64,000 nucleotides of DNA from Deltaproteobacteria bacterium (GCA_002731275.1 PCBK01000078.1:1-64000), one strand, 5' to 3'. Shown: positions 1 to 9,440, counted from the stretch's first letter. The notes: generated by a model from the sequence alone, not told the origin. Numbers and translations are program-made.

Positions 1-1041
1 AAATACCTCGAAATGGCCCGAGAAGCCCTCGCCCTTGGTGAAATGGTCAAGTGGGAGAAAGCACTCAAAATGGCTGACAAAGCCTTTGAGTCCGAAAAAG
101 CTCGCATGAGCTTCTCCGAACGCAACAACCAAAAACTTTGGATCACCCTCTTTTGGTCCAAGTACCACCAATTCCGAGGCAACCTCCCTCCTGTCAAAAA
201 AGCCAGCGACTTCGAGAGTATCAAGGCGCTCAAAGCACACACTGACAAAGTTGAAAAGAGCATCGAGCATCTCAAAAAAGGTATGCGTTATCTCCGCTCT
301 TACAACCTCATGTACATGCAAGTCGCCCAGCGCTCGAACGTTCAAAACCAGATCTACCTGCAAGCCTCGCTCTCTCTAGAGCGCGACCTGCAAGGGACCA
401 TCCGACAAGGCAAAATTTACGCCGCTTTCCTTCGGTTTGTCCGCACAAACTGGAACGACAAAAAAGCCCTGAAGAAGAAGCTGGGCACCCAAGAGAAGAC
501 CCTCACGGTCCTGAAAAAGAAACAACAAAAGACACAAATGGACCAAGAGACGATCCGCAAAGAGCAGAAAAAGCTCGCAGTGGTCGTGAAAAAAGCCCAA
601 ACAGACTACGCAGCAGTGCAAGCCAACTTGCAGAGACAAGCGAGCACAGCGACCGCGTTGACCTGGGGTGGGGTCATCGGCATGGTCCTTGGTGGCGCAG
701 GCATCGGCGTGGGAGTCTATCTGATCGCGGACGCCGACGCACGCAAAGACACCATGACAGTCGTAGATAGACAACGACAAACAGACGCGGGACTGTACAC
801 GATCATCGGAAGCGCAGCGGTGTTTGTCCTCGCGGCCGCCGCGACGCTCACAGGGGTCGTCATCAACCCCGGCAAGATCGCCAAAGACAAGGCTGTCCTC
901 GGTGCGCAAAACAAATATCTCGACGTCGAACGCAACAAGCTCAAGCCCACCTCTTCTCTTTGGCCACGAAAAGGGCAACGCTTCGTTGAAAAAATGCTCC
1001 CCCCGACACACCAACAGACGATTACTTTGGGAACTTGGTAG
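1..1041 (+). CDS. Coiled-coil membrane protein, 5' end outside the window
   Basis: The reading frame is open to base 1 with no stop, so the true start lies upstream; the first in-window ATG is at 13. The visible part is helical and rich in Lys, Glu and Gln. Roughly residues 150-205 look like a coiled coil. Two hydrophobic segments follow, about 216-238 (TALTWGGVIGMVLGG...) and 260-282 (LYTIIGSAAVFVLAAAATL), separated by a short polar loop, so the long N-terminal part and the basic C-terminus should lie on the same side of the membrane. The helical N-terminal part could contain TPR-like repeats, but none is clear. The stop codon directly abuts the ATG of the Ser/Thr kinase gene, so the two are almost certainly co-transcribed and probably translationally coupled. 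I do not recognise the family; a role as a partner of the kinase is inference from the coupling only. Confidence 0.7.
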   Translation, partial: KYLEMAREALALGEMVKWEKALKMADKAFESEKARMSFSERNNQKLWITLFWSKYHQFRGNLPPVKKASDFESIKALKAHTDKVEKSIEHLKKGMRYLRSYNLMYMQVAQRSNVQNQIYLQASLSLERDLQGTIRQGKIYAAFLRFVRTNWNDKKALKKKLGTQEKTLTVLKKKQQKTQMDQETIRKEQKKLAVVVKKAQTDYAAVQANLQRQASTATALTWGGVIGMVLGGAGIGVGVYLIADADARKDTMTVVDRQRQTDAGLYTIIGSAAVFVLAAAATLTGVVINPGKIAKDKAVLGAQNKYLDVERNKLKPTSSLWPRKGQRFVEKMLPPTHQQTITLGTW

Positions 1042-2892
1042 ATGTTGACTTCAGATAAACTCTCTGGTGAAACAGTAGGCAAATACCTGATTGGAGAACT
1101 CTTCGGTGAAGGGGGTATGGCCTACGTGTACAAGGGAATCCACGCGGATTTAGGTCTTCCTATTGCCTTTAAAGTGCTCTTTCCAGAGCTCGCAAGGCAA
1201 CAAGAAGTACGCGATCGATTCAAGCGTGAGGCGCGACTCCAGTTCCGCCTCCAACACCCCAATGTCGTCCGTGTAATCGACCTCATCGATCAAGATGGTC
1301 TACTCGGCATGGTGATGGACTGGGTACAAGGACAGGATATGTCCGACTACCTGAAAGCTTACGGCCGCCCTCTCCCCCCCAATGACATCAAACGACTCTT
1401 CCTCCCTGTGCTGAGTGCCGTGGGACACGCACACGATCACCATATTATCCACCGAGATCTCAAACCCGCGAACATCTTGTTGGAAGGCTCGCCTGGAAAA
1501 GAAGTCCCCAAGGTGATGGACTTTGGTATCGCAAAATCCCTCAACGATGACAACTCCAAGACCAAAACAGGTCTCGTCATGGGGACGCCTTACTATCTGG
1601 CGCCAGAGCAGGCACGTGGAGCCAAGAACATCGATCACAGAGCGGATATATACAGTCTTGGTGTCACGTTATATCAGATGTTGACGGCGCAACTGCCTTT
1701 TGACGGCGACTCAGCGATCGCGATTATCACAGCACACTGTATGGAGCCAATCCCCGCGCTCGGAAATGTTCTCCCAGGCATCGATCCCCAGCTCGACATG
1801 CTCATCCAGAAAGCTTTGGCAAAAGACCCAAACAGGCGCTTCTCCAGCTGCCAGGAGTTTGCCGATGAGCTTAGCAGAGTCCTGCCCGACCAGATCGACG
1901 CGAATTGGTCCCACGCGATTCAGGCATCCACGCCCAATCTCGCCACAGGCGTCCCTATGGAAACTTCCATGGAGACCGCGATATCATCTGACGACACGAT
2001 GCAATTCTCTGGAGATGAGAAGGAGCTCAAAAAACTTCGCACCTCTCCAACAATTCGTCACAACGCAAGCTCATCCCCCAATATTGGACAGCATACACGT
2101 GCCGAAGCGCCAGCAGCAACACAAGTCTCACACCCCGACGCGACAGCTGCGCAAACGCACTTCCCCATCCTCGAAGAAGAGGAGAAGAAGCAACCGATGA
2201 TCCTCATCCTCTCGGTGATCATCGGCGTTTTGGTGCTTGGCATCGCCGCTCTTTTGTACATTCGCTCACAGGGAGATGATCCAAACAAAATCACGGTCGT
2301 CCGCAACGGTACGCCCAACAAAACACGTACCCCCCCCGAAAGAAGACCCCCAACACGCCCCGTCGAAAGAAGGCCGGCAAAAGTCCTCCAAAAGGTCGCG
2401 CTTCGCGTGCAACCAAAAGCTCGACCCAATGTGGAACGTCGCCCCGCTCCTGCTCCAGTTGTGAGAGTTCGGGCAAAGACGATCAAGAGGCAAACAGCCC
2501 GCAGAGCCTCCGCATCGAGATGGTCCCGCTCCCGATATAAAAGGTGCAACGCTTGTGTGAAACGCGCCTTTCGTAGGTTACGTATTAGCGCAATGCCTGG
2601 TATGAACCCCTCATCTGGACTCTGTAACTTCGGCGACTTTGTCAGCATCGGAAACAAATGCGCCCGCTCTTGTGGTCGACAATACCTGTACTACTGTGTG
2701 TCTTACCTCAACCAGAGCTTCCGAAGTTCGCGAGGACCACACCGCGCATCTGCCGGACTGATCCCTCGTTGTAAAAGCTACGTTTCGGAGAAGGCATTGA
2801 GGAGAAAATTACGGCGCAGGTATCGTTCAAGTGCGATGAGCAACTCAATCGTATCAAAATGCCGAAGCCGATGGCGAAAGCTAGGAAGATAA
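1042..2892 (+). CDS. Transmembrane Ser/Thr protein kinase (Hanks type)
   Basis: Residues about 14-285 form a complete eukaryotic-type kinase domain: glycine loop GEGGMAYVY, ATP-anchoring Lys44 in AFKVL, catalytic loop HRDLKPAN with Asp139, DFG at Asp160, and APEQ at the end of the activation segment. It should therefore be active and phosphorylate Ser/Thr in cytoplasmic partners. A linker of about 90 residues leads to one membrane segment (about 386-408). The outer part (about 410-616) is extremely Arg-rich and holds eight Cys (CNAC, CARSC and four single ones), suggesting a disulfide-stabilised, strongly basic extracytoplasmic domain; no PASTA or other known sensor repeat is visible. The ATG follows immediately after the stop of the upstream gene. 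The PP2C phosphatase at 18.2 kb is a possible antagonist by family, not by proximity. Confidence 0.93.
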   Translation: MLTSDKLSGETVGKYLIGELFGEGGMAYVYKGIHADLGLPIAFKVLFPELARQQEVRDRFKREARLQFRLQHPNVVRVIDLIDQDGLLGMVMDWVQGQDMSDYLKAYGRPLPPNDIKRLFLPVLSAVGHAHDHHIIHRDLKPANILLEGSPGKEVPKVMDFGIAKSLNDDNSKTKTGLVMGTPYYLAPEQARGAKNIDHRADIYSLGVTLYQMLTAQLPFDGDSAIAIITAHCMEPIPALGNVLPGIDPQLDMLIQKALAKDPNRRFSSCQEFADELSRVLPDQIDANWSHAIQASTPNLATGVPMETSMETAISSDDTMQFSGDEKELKKLRTSPTIRHNASSSPNIGQHTRAEAPAATQVSHPDATAAQTHFPILEEEEKKQPMILILSVIIGVLVLGIAALLYIRSQGDDPNKITVVRNGTPNKTRTPPERRPPTRPVERRPAKVLQKVALRVQPKARPNVERRPAPAPVVRVRAKTIKRQTARRASASRWSRSRYKRCNACVKRAFRRLRISAMPGMNPSSGLCNFGDFVSIGNKCARSCGRQYLYYCVSYLNQSFRSSRGPHRASAGLIPRCKSYVSEKALRRKLRRRYRSSAMSNSIVSKCRSRWRKLGR

Positions 2893-2896
2893 CCCC

Positions 2897-3748
2897 TTAT
2901 ATTTCACTCTCCCTCTTCGGCCTCCCCAACACACGCAACACATCTTCTTCCTCAGCAACCAACGCATCTGCAACATTGAGCACAAACTTCTCATCACTCA
3001 TAAAGTCCGGCTTCTCAAAACGGAGCCGTGTCTGCAGGTGCGCACTCAACGCTTGCATAATCGGAAAACGAACGTCCAGCGAAAGCTGCTCCGAGCGCAA
3101 AGCCAGATCGAGTAACAGCTCCTTCTCTGCCTTTTCAAGGACTTGCTGAAACCGCCGACGCATCCCGAGTTGCTCTCGGAAAGTGTTGTAAAAAGAGGCA
3201 TGCGCGGACTTGATCTGTGTTGGCGCGACGTAGCGCTCTTGCTTTACGACGACCGTCCCAGCAGCCAAATCACCTAGCCTTCTGTTGCGCGCATCAAACC
3301 ACATCACACACGCCCCCAGTGCGTAACCCATTGGAAAAAAAAGAGGGATAAACATCGGCATGGCGTCAATAAAACGCAGGAGGTTGCGGATCGCGGATTG
3401 GGAAAATGTAATGGGACTTCCATCGAGCTGCAAAACACGAAGCTGAAAGGCTCTCTTTCCTGGTGTTTGGCCATTCCAGAACATCTCGAAGAAGAGGTGA
3501 TATCCCCACATTACAACAAATCCAAACAGGATAAAGAAGGCGGAGAACAAGCTCTGTGCCCAACTGAGCCCAAGCAAGCCCATAGGGATACGTAACAAAT
3601 TCATGACAAAGCCCACAATCAGAAAGATCGCGAGCGTCGCAGCAAAGTCGATCATCATCGCTAAAAAGCGACTCATCCCCCCTGCGAGAGGCAAGTGAAA
3701 GGTGCTTTGCTCTGGAGAACGAATCACGAGTTTGCGTTCAAATCTCAT
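2897..3748 (-). CDS. RDD-family integral membrane protein
   Basis: Small multi-pass membrane protein of the RDD family. Near the N-terminus is the characteristic Arg...Asp helix (SRFLAMMIDFAATLAIFLIV), followed by further hydrophobic helices and a second Arg/Asp-bearing helix (RNLLRFIDAMPMF). A conserved-looking RRLGDLAAGTVVVK motif ends the membrane part, and a soluble, charged C-terminal region of about 100 residues follows. The frame is open 14 codons further upstream, but I chose the ATG at 3748 because it overlaps the stop of the upstream SpoIIM gene in an ATGA arrangement, typical of translational coupling. RDD/SpoIIM pairs recur in actinobacteria and deltaproteobacteria, often near MoxR/DUF58 genes, which are absent here. 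The exact function is unknown; a transport or envelope role is usually assumed. Confidence 0.85.
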   Translation of the reverse strand: MRFERKLVIRSPEQSTFHLPLAGGMSRFLAMMIDFAATLAIFLIVGFVMNLLRIPMGLLGLSWAQSLFSAFFILFGFVVMWGYHLFFEMFWNGQTPGKRAFQLRVLQLDGSPITFSQSAIRNLLRFIDAMPMFIPLFFPMGYALGACVMWFDARNRRLGDLAAGTVVVKQERYVAPTQIKSAHASFYNTFREQLGMRRRFQQVLEKAEKELLLDLALRSEQLSLDVRFPIMQALSAHLQTRLRFEKPDFMSDEKFVLNVADALVAEEEDVLRVLGRPKRESEI

Positions 3749-4728
3749 CCATGGACCTCTTCTTGTTTTGTCGCTCTCCAACCGAGCCAAAAGAGACCGA
3801 CAAGTGGAAACATTGTCGCAAGTGCAAATGCAATCTTCGCGATCGGCGCGACGCCTGGCAACGGTGTGACAAAACCTTCAATCAAGCCTGCCACAACGAG
3901 CATCGGCACGACACAAAACAAGATCCAGATCCCCTGCTGTGCCTCCTGACGGAGGGCACTCCAGACCCCTTCGACTCCAGGCAAAATGATCGCCCTTGCG
4001 AGCAAAAACCCCGCCCCTCCCGAAAAAAAGATCGCAGAAAGTTCAAGGATGCCATGAGGGAGAATCAGCGACCAAAACACGAGGTTCATCCCGTACTTAA
4101 AAGCCACACTCGCGTATGTCCCGAGCAACAGACCGTTGTAAAACAGCAACGCAAAGGTCCCCAAGCCAAAGGTCAACCCCAACGCGAAAGCCATAAAAGA
4201 GACGCGAATGTTGTTGGTCATGATCCGAGAGGAGAACTCCGCAGCTGCGAGCATCGTCACGCCACGACCGATCTTTCCACTCTTTGCAGCGCGCTCGAAA
4301 TGTTGCACCTGACCAGGTTGAAAAAAGAGAGAGGCTTGTGGATCAAAAACATACCCAACAAACCCAAACGCACCCCCCAACATAAAGATCAAAAAGGCGT
4401 ATATGTGCATTCGCCGCGTCTCATAGAGTACACGGGGCATCCCATGACTGAGAAAGCGCCACAATTCACGAAGGGGTGTCTTTGGTTGTTGGTACAACAA
4501 CGGAAAGGCTCGCGCCATCAACGCGTTGAGATACCTCTCAAGCTCTCTCGACGCGACACGCGCTTGCGCCATCGCCAAGTCGGAGGCCAAGCGTCTGTAC
4601 AGGTGGCCAAGTTGGCGAGCTTCATTTGCGGAAAGTTCCTGAATCCCGACCAACTCAATCTTATCCAACAAGCGCTCAAGCAAGACCCAATCACCACGCC
4701 TCTCAGCGATAAAACGGTTGGGATCCAT
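3745..4728 (-). CDS. Stage II sporulation protein M (SpoIIM/DUF95)-family membrane protein
   Basis: The protein is 327 residues, as usual for this family. A cytoplasmic helical N-terminal half (about 1-100; LGHLYRRLASDLAMAQAR is typical) precedes four to five membrane helices, among them HIYAFLIFMLGGAFGFVGYV, the FALGLTFGLGTFALLF stretch and an LPHGILELSAIFFSGGAG motif that is a strong family marker. A GGGGAGGG ribosome site ends 4 bases before the ATG. SpoIIM in Bacillus is part of the septal-wall hydrolase complex during engulfment; in non-sporulating Gram-negatives the role is unknown. It is the first gene of a two-gene unit with the RDD protein. A short open frame immediately upstream on the same strand (to 5022) overlaps the divergent MutS-like gene and was not accepted as a gene. 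Confidence 0.88.
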   Translation of the reverse strand: MDPNRFIAERRGDWVLLERLLDKIELVGIQELSANEARQLGHLYRRLASDLAMAQARVASRELERYLNALMARAFPLLYQQPKTPLRELWRFLSHGMPRVLYETRRMHIYAFLIFMLGGAFGFVGYVFDPQASLFFQPGQVQHFERAAKSGKIGRGVTMLAAAEFSSRIMTNNIRVSFMAFALGLTFGLGTFALLFYNGLLLGTYASVAFKYGMNLVFWSLILPHGILELSAIFFSGGAGFLLARAIILPGVEGVWSALRQEAQQGIWILFCVVPMLVVAGLIEGFVTPLPGVAPIAKIAFALATMFPLVGLFWLGWRATKQEEVHG

Positions 4729-4973
4729 TCAGCCCTCCCCTACGATATAGTCCATTACAACGAGAGATCTCACATCAATCATTTTCAAAGCCACCATCTT
4801 ATCAGAGCCTCTCTGTGGCGTAAAGACACGATCGTCGCCAAACAGCCCTGTGCGCAAAAACCTCAAAAACTGACGCCACAGGAACTTTTCCTGCTCGACA
4901 AAACCAAAAGAATCATCATATACAAGATGTCGTCTTTTCGAAACACCAACTGCCCAAAAGGAGTTGAAGATCT

Positions 4974-6833
4974 GTGAGTGCAGAAGAAACATACAGACAA
5001 ACATTGTCCTCATTACAAACACAATTGGCCGAAAAACAGGGACAAAATGCCTGGATTCCTTGGGTGCGTGCTACCACCCTGATCTCTGCCGTGGTCCTCT
5101 CCATCCTGGGCTTCTCAGGGGATTTGTTTGCAGGTTGGGGTTGGCTCGTTGGCGCTCTATTTGCCGGATTCACTGTGGCAGTAGGACTTCATCGGAACGT
5201 TCAACGCGCTATCGAAGACATCGAGCTGCTGATCAAAGTCAATGAACGCTCTTTGCAACGTCTCGACGGAAAGTGGCTTGACTTCCCAGAGCAAGGAAAG
5301 CGCTACGAAGATGACCTCCATCCATATGCGCAGGACATCGACATTCTTGGGCATAACTCACTCTTTCAACTGCTCAACACCACGACGACGCGCTTTGGTG
5401 AAGACACACTCGCGCAGTGGCTCCTCCATCCAGCGACACATGAAGAGATCACACAGCGACAACAATATGTGCAAGATCTCGTCACCCGCACATCACTCCG
5501 GCAGGATCTCGAACGAGAAGGTACACGTATTGGGAAAGATGCCATCGACCAAGATCCCGAAAAGTTTCTGAAGTGGGCTGAGAGCCAACCTCTCCTCGCT
5601 ACAAAGCCGCTCTTGTTGTGGGTGATGAGATTGATGCCTGTTTGGACGACCTTCTGGTTACTCGCTTACATCGTCAATACCAAACTCTCCATCCTCCTGT
5701 GGGCCATCCCTCTGATGATCCAATTTTTGATCTTCATGAAGACCTCCTCCACGGTGATCCCACTCCTGATGGACGCGACATCGAGACAACGCTCCTTCGC
5801 TCTTTACTCCGCGCTCTTCCACCGCATCGAGCTTGAAGAGGAGACCAAAAACACTCCTTTTGAGACACTTCAAGGCCACTTCCGCACAGACGACGGGTGG
5901 GAACCTTACAAGGTGATGAAGCGCTTCCAATTCCTGATCGACCTCGTCGACGTCCGCCATACCCCACTCATGCACTTGCCGCTCAATATGCTCTTGCTGT
6001 GGGACCTCCAATGCCTGCGGGGACTCGAACAAGTCAAAAGCTCTATCGGCCCTCACGTTCGCGGGTGGTTTGCGCAACTTGGCGAAATCGAAGCGCTGTG
6101 TAGCTTCGCAACCTTCTCCTATGAAAACCCCGGCTACTCCTTTCCCACCTTCGCCAAAGATGATGCACCACTTTGCTACACAGCCAAAGCACTCGGACAT
6201 CCACTTTTGCATAGAGCCTCAAGAGTTTGTAATGACTTCTCCCTCGACAAAAGTGGGCCGATGATGCTGATCACAGGTTCCAACATGTCCGGGAAAAGTA
6301 CCTTCTTGCGTTCCATCGGCGTCAACGCCGTCCTTGCCTACAGTGGAAGTGTCGTCTGTGCTGAAGACATCCACCTCTCCCGCATGCAAATTGGTTCCAG
6401 TATGCGGATCAAAGACTCCCTTGAACATGGCATCTCGTACTTTATGGCCGAGCTTCACCGTATCAGGAGAGTGGTCGAGTTGGGTCGCGAAGGGGAGCCG
6501 CTACTTTATCTACTCGATGAAATCCTCCACGGAACAAACACAGTCGAACGGCGTACGGCTGCGCTCGGCATTATGACGCTCCTCAACCAGGGCAGGACGA
6601 TCGGCATCGTCACAACACACGACCTTGAACTCGCCGAAGAATCAGAGGCTTTTGGAGAACAAGTTCAGTTCAGACACTTCACTGATCAGATCGAGGACGA
6701 TGAGATGACCTTTGACTACACATTGCGAGAAGGTATTTGTCCGTCGACCAACGCGCTGCGACTTATGAATATCGTGGGAATCCCCTTGCCTGAGTGGCCA
6801 CCTCGACAGGCTGGGGAAGAGACTTCGCCTTGA
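4974..6833 (+). CDS. Membrane-anchored MutS-family ATPase
   Basis: The C-terminal third is a MutS domain V ATPase: Walker A GSNMSGKST at about 435-443, Walker B LLYLLDE ending at Glu516, a GTNTVERR signature and TTHDLELA. It has no mismatch-recognition domain I. The N-terminal half instead carries two pairs of hydrophobic segments (about 29-72 and 210-255), so the protein is probably membrane bound. This matches the poorly characterised MutS-related proteins found in Bacteroidetes and deltaproteobacteria rather than MutS1 or MutS2; the substrate is unknown and a canonical repair role is unlikely. The start is a GTG at 4974 with an AAGGAG site about 10 bases upstream. It is divergent from the SpoIIM gene, with about 245 bases between them. 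ATPase membership is certain; the biological role is not. Confidence 0.9.
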   Translation: MSAEETYRQTLSSLQTQLAEKQGQNAWIPWVRATTLISAVVLSILGFSGDLFAGWGWLVGALFAGFTVAVGLHRNVQRAIEDIELLIKVNERSLQRLDGKWLDFPEQGKRYEDDLHPYAQDIDILGHNSLFQLLNTTTTRFGEDTLAQWLLHPATHEEITQRQQYVQDLVTRTSLRQDLEREGTRIGKDAIDQDPEKFLKWAESQPLLATKPLLLWVMRLMPVWTTFWLLAYIVNTKLSILLWAIPLMIQFLIFMKTSSTVIPLLMDATSRQRSFALYSALFHRIELEEETKNTPFETLQGHFRTDDGWEPYKVMKRFQFLIDLVDVRHTPLMHLPLNMLLLWDLQCLRGLEQVKSSIGPHVRGWFAQLGEIEALCSFATFSYENPGYSFPTFAKDDAPLCYTAKALGHPLLHRASRVCNDFSLDKSGPMMLITGSNMSGKSTFLRSIGVNAVLAYSGSVVCAEDIHLSRMQIGSSMRIKDSLEHGISYFMAELHRIRRVVELGREGEPLLYLLDEILHGTNTVERRTAALGIMTLLNQGRTIGIVTTHDLELAEESEAFGEQVQFRHFTDQIEDDEMTFDYTLREGICPSTNALRLMNIVGIPLPEWPPRQAGEETSP

Positions 6834-6925
6834 GAGTGTTGCACACACAAGGTCCTTGCGCTACCATGCAGCGATTTCGAAAACAACACCTATGAACAAC
6901 TTCAGACATGTCAGGAATAGAAGTG

Positions 6926-7786
6926 ATGACGGAACCGATCAAAACAGACAAAGCATTTGAAAAGCTCGAAAAAAAGCTCTTGCGTCAAACAGGAAAAGCG
7001 ATCGTCAACTACGGAATGATCGAAGAAGGTGACCGCGTGATGGTGTGTATGTCAGGCGGTAAGGATTCCTGGTGTATGCTTCACCTGCTTGAGCAGCTGC
7101 AAAAGCGCGCCCCGATTCGCTTTGAGCTTTTGGCCGTCCACCTCGATCAAGGCGAACCTTACGCACAGAGCAGCGAGATCGCGAAAGCCCTCGCAGAGCA
7201 GTCCGTGCCCTTTGAGGTCGTCAAACGACACCTTTACGACATTGTCGAAGAAAAACTTCAACCTGGACAGGTACGCTGCTCGCTTTGCTCACGCCTCCGT
7301 CGTGGCGCGCTTTACAACATCGCGACGGAGTTTGGCTGTACGAAAATCGCCCTCGGACACCACAGAGACGATCTCATCCAAACATTGTTGATGAATCAAT
7401 TCTTTACAGGGCGTATCTCCGCGATGCCGCCAAAGCTCACGAGTGATGATGGACGACATGTCGTGATCCGACCGCTGTGTAATGTTGCAGAAGACGACAT
7501 CATCGCGCTGACGCAGTACAAACAATTCACCATCTTTCCTTGCCTCAGCTGTGATCTGCAAGACAGCAAACGTGGTCGCGTCAAGCAACTCATCGAAGAC
7601 CTCGAAGCTGAGATACCAGACATTCGACAGAGTTTGTTGCGCTCCTTGAGCAATGTACGCCCAAGCCAATTGATGGACCGCGCATTGTGGTCCTTCGAGA
7701 CTCCTGAAAGAGCGACAGAACCTTCGTCCACGAAACCGTTGCCCCCTGAACACACAGCGAAGACACCAGCCCAACCAGAAGCCTGA
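6926..7786 (+). CDS. ttcA: tRNA 2-thiocytidine(32) synthetase TtcA
   Basis: TtcA adenylates C32 of certain tRNAs and replaces the oxygen with sulfur, using an iron-sulfur cluster. The PP-loop SGGKDS is at residues 43-48, the cluster-binding CSLC pair at Cys118/Cys121, and a further PCLSC motif (Cys206/Cys209) near the C-terminus completes the expected ligands. GHHRDD (about 145-150) is a second ATP-site motif of the family. A 30-residue Pro/Thr tail extends beyond the usual end. I prefer the ATG at 6926 because AGGA lies 9 bases upstream; an in-frame ATG at 6908 lacks a ribosome site. A more distant two-thiolation enzyme of the same superfamily is the only realistic alternative. Confidence 0.92.
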   Translation: MTEPIKTDKAFEKLEKKLLRQTGKAIVNYGMIEEGDRVMVCMSGGKDSWCMLHLLEQLQKRAPIRFELLAVHLDQGEPYAQSSEIAKALAEQSVPFEVVKRHLYDIVEEKLQPGQVRCSLCSRLRRGALYNIATEFGCTKIALGHHRDDLIQTLLMNQFFTGRISAMPPKLTSDDGRHVVIRPLCNVAEDDIIALTQYKQFTIFPCLSCDLQDSKRGRVKQLIEDLEAEIPDIRQSLLRSLSNVRPSQLMDRALWSFETPERATEPSSTKPLPPEHTAKTPAQPEA

Positions 7787-7796
7787 AGGATTTGGT

Positions 7797-9188
7797 ATGC
7801 TATTTATCGGTCGAAGAGGTCCCGTTTCTCAAGTAGGTCAATGGTTTAAAGAAGAACCGACCTCCAAAAGCCAATCGCTCAACATCGGCTCGATTTATGG
7901 GCCCGGTGGGATCGGAAAGACATTCCTCCTCGACTACTCCATCCAACAGATCGACCAGTTTGATGAGTTGGGGTATCTCACGCTCCGTATCGATGGACAA
8001 AAAACGGTACAAAGTCTCGAACAACTCGTAACCAAAGAGTGTGTAGAGCGTGTCGAGCTGCCCGACCAAGCGAACTTCTCCTTCCCCCGTTTGTCTGCGC
8101 TCTCGAAGCAATGGAGTGCCCTCAGCCAAAGAGCCGAATACCTGATCAGAAAAGAGTACAAAGAGGTCCCACAGCTCGAAGAGTTGATGCTCACCTTGCT
8201 CAACTACGGGATGGCCCCTCAACGAGCGCTGGAGATGAGACCTTACGATCTCGCGCTCGCCGACACATCGCAGAAAGAACTCGAACAGGCTGTTGAGTCA
8301 CTCCTCAAGCTCCGCCCTTACAAGATAGAACACCAATGGTTTCAACGCTTTTTGGGTAAGACACGAAACAAAACGCTGCGCAATGCCCTGCGCAGAGAAC
8401 AAGCCGCGACCCTCGCGGACGCATTTGTCGAGGACTTTCAAGACCTCTTTAAACAGCTCAAAAAAGCCAAGCCATCCTCCCCCTGGGAAAAAATGAGGCG
8501 TCCAAGGCAGCTACTCATTATCCTCGATGACTACGAAAGTATCAGCTCGATGATGAGTCCATTTCTCGCTGAACACCTCGTCCCCAAATTGCTGAAAGCC
8601 TCCTTTCGCACGTTGATGGTCGTCCTCGGACGCGACAGCCTCCTCGCGACACACACCTCTTGGGGACAACACCACCGCGCCTTGATCTCCGATCGTCTGA
8701 TCGAGTTGAAACCCTTCGAAGAGCAAGAGGCCTACGAACTCATGAGACGCCGAGGGATTCACGACAGTCATATCTGGCAACGTATCTGGGAGGATACACA
8801 GGGCTACCCCTTCCTGCTGGATCTGGAGTGTGAAGACGAACTAACAGGCGGGACATCGGCCTTGGGACTCAAACTCTTCTTTGATCGACTGACGCGTTGG
8901 ATGACTCCCATACAAAAAGCCTGGATTGTGCCGCTCTCCTTCTTGCACGAGATCAACCTTGAAACAGTCAAAAAGATGCTACCAAAGCACGACGCAAGCG
9001 CGATCCTCGACTGGTTTAAAATGGAGCCCTCAGTGCGCGATCCACACGCCCACCACTGGCAAGTGATCGGGTTTGTTCGCCGCCGCATCCAACAATACGT
9101 CCGCAACGACTCACCTGAACGATACGAGAAATTAAAAAAGCGCGCCGAAGAGATACAAGCCGCTTCAGACGAAACAAGGACCAACTGA
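7797..9188 (+). CDS. P-loop ATPase, STAND/AAA-like, function unknown
   Basis: Near the N-terminus is a clear Walker A (GPGGIGKT, residues 35-42), preceded by the FIGRRGPV sequence typical of STAND/ORC-like ATPases. Walker B is LLIILDD with Asp244/Asp245, and a later YPFLLDLECEDEL stretch resembles the GxP-type sensor region of AP-ATPases. The remaining C-terminal part (about 350-463) is helical, possibly a winged-helix region. No effector or repeat sensor domain is fused, which is unusual for STAND proteins. A ribosome site (AAGGA) precedes the ATG. The next gene starts on the last base of this one (TGATG), so they are coupled, and a third small gene follows after 19 bases. This three-gene group might be a signalling or conflict module, but nothing in the sequence proves it. 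Confidence 0.8.
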   Translation: MLFIGRRGPVSQVGQWFKEEPTSKSQSLNIGSIYGPGGIGKTFLLDYSIQQIDQFDELGYLTLRIDGQKTVQSLEQLVTKECVERVELPDQANFSFPRLSALSKQWSALSQRAEYLIRKEYKEVPQLEELMLTLLNYGMAPQRALEMRPYDLALADTSQKELEQAVESLLKLRPYKIEHQWFQRFLGKTRNKTLRNALRREQAATLADAFVEDFQDLFKQLKKAKPSSPWEKMRRPRQLLIILDDYESISSMMSPFLAEHLVPKLLKASFRTLMVVLGRDSLLATHTSWGQHHRALISDRLIELKPFEEQEAYELMRRRGIHDSHIWQRIWEDTQGYPFLLDLECEDELTGGTSALGLKLFFDRLTRWMTPIQKAWIVPLSFLHEINLETVKKMLPKHDASAILDWFKMEPSVRDPHAHHWQVIGFVRRRIQQYVRNDSPERYEKLKKRAEEIQAASDETRTN

Positions 9189-9421
9189 TGAGCACACCTG
9201 CCAAATGGACCGCTCTCTCACTGACACACACGATACAGCTCTCGGTGCCTGTCTTTCCCTCATGGGAGCGGTGGGAACCACTTATACAAGCAGACATCGA
9301 CACAACCTACAAAAGACCGGCATGGTCCGAGTACATGCCTTTTACAACAAACGTAACCCTTGCTCCCACTGAGTGGAGCAATTACGAAGTCGAATCTGAC
9401 GAAGATAGCGACGACACATAG
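9188..9421 (+). CDS. Small acidic protein, unknown, coupled to the ATPase
   Basis: A 77-residue protein whose ATG shares its first base with the stop of the ATPase gene, a strong sign of a genuine coupled gene. It is soluble, Trp/Thr/Ser-rich in the middle and ends in a very acidic tail (ESDEDSDD). It has no signal peptide, membrane segment or recognised motif. A protein of this size in such a position may be a binding partner or regulator of the ATPase, which is inference only. Confidence 0.6.
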   Translation: MSTPAKWTALSLTHTIQLSVPVFPSWERWEPLIQADIDTTYKRPAWSEYMPFTTNVTLAPTEWSNYEVESDEDSDDT

Positions 9422-9440
9422 CACACAGGAGCTTCGAAGT

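Noticed and set aside
3751-4977. Plus-strand open frame of about 408 codons
   Set aside because: It lies fully antisense to the SpoIIM-family gene, whose motifs and ribosome site are clear; its translation is rich in Arg/His/Gln without any domain.
4729-5022. Minus-strand open frame of 97 codons ending just before the SpoIIM start
   Set aside because: It overlaps the GTG start and ribosome site of the divergent MutS-family gene, has no ribosome site of its own, and its last codons are the SpoIIM ribosome site. A shorter real gene inside cannot be fully excluded.
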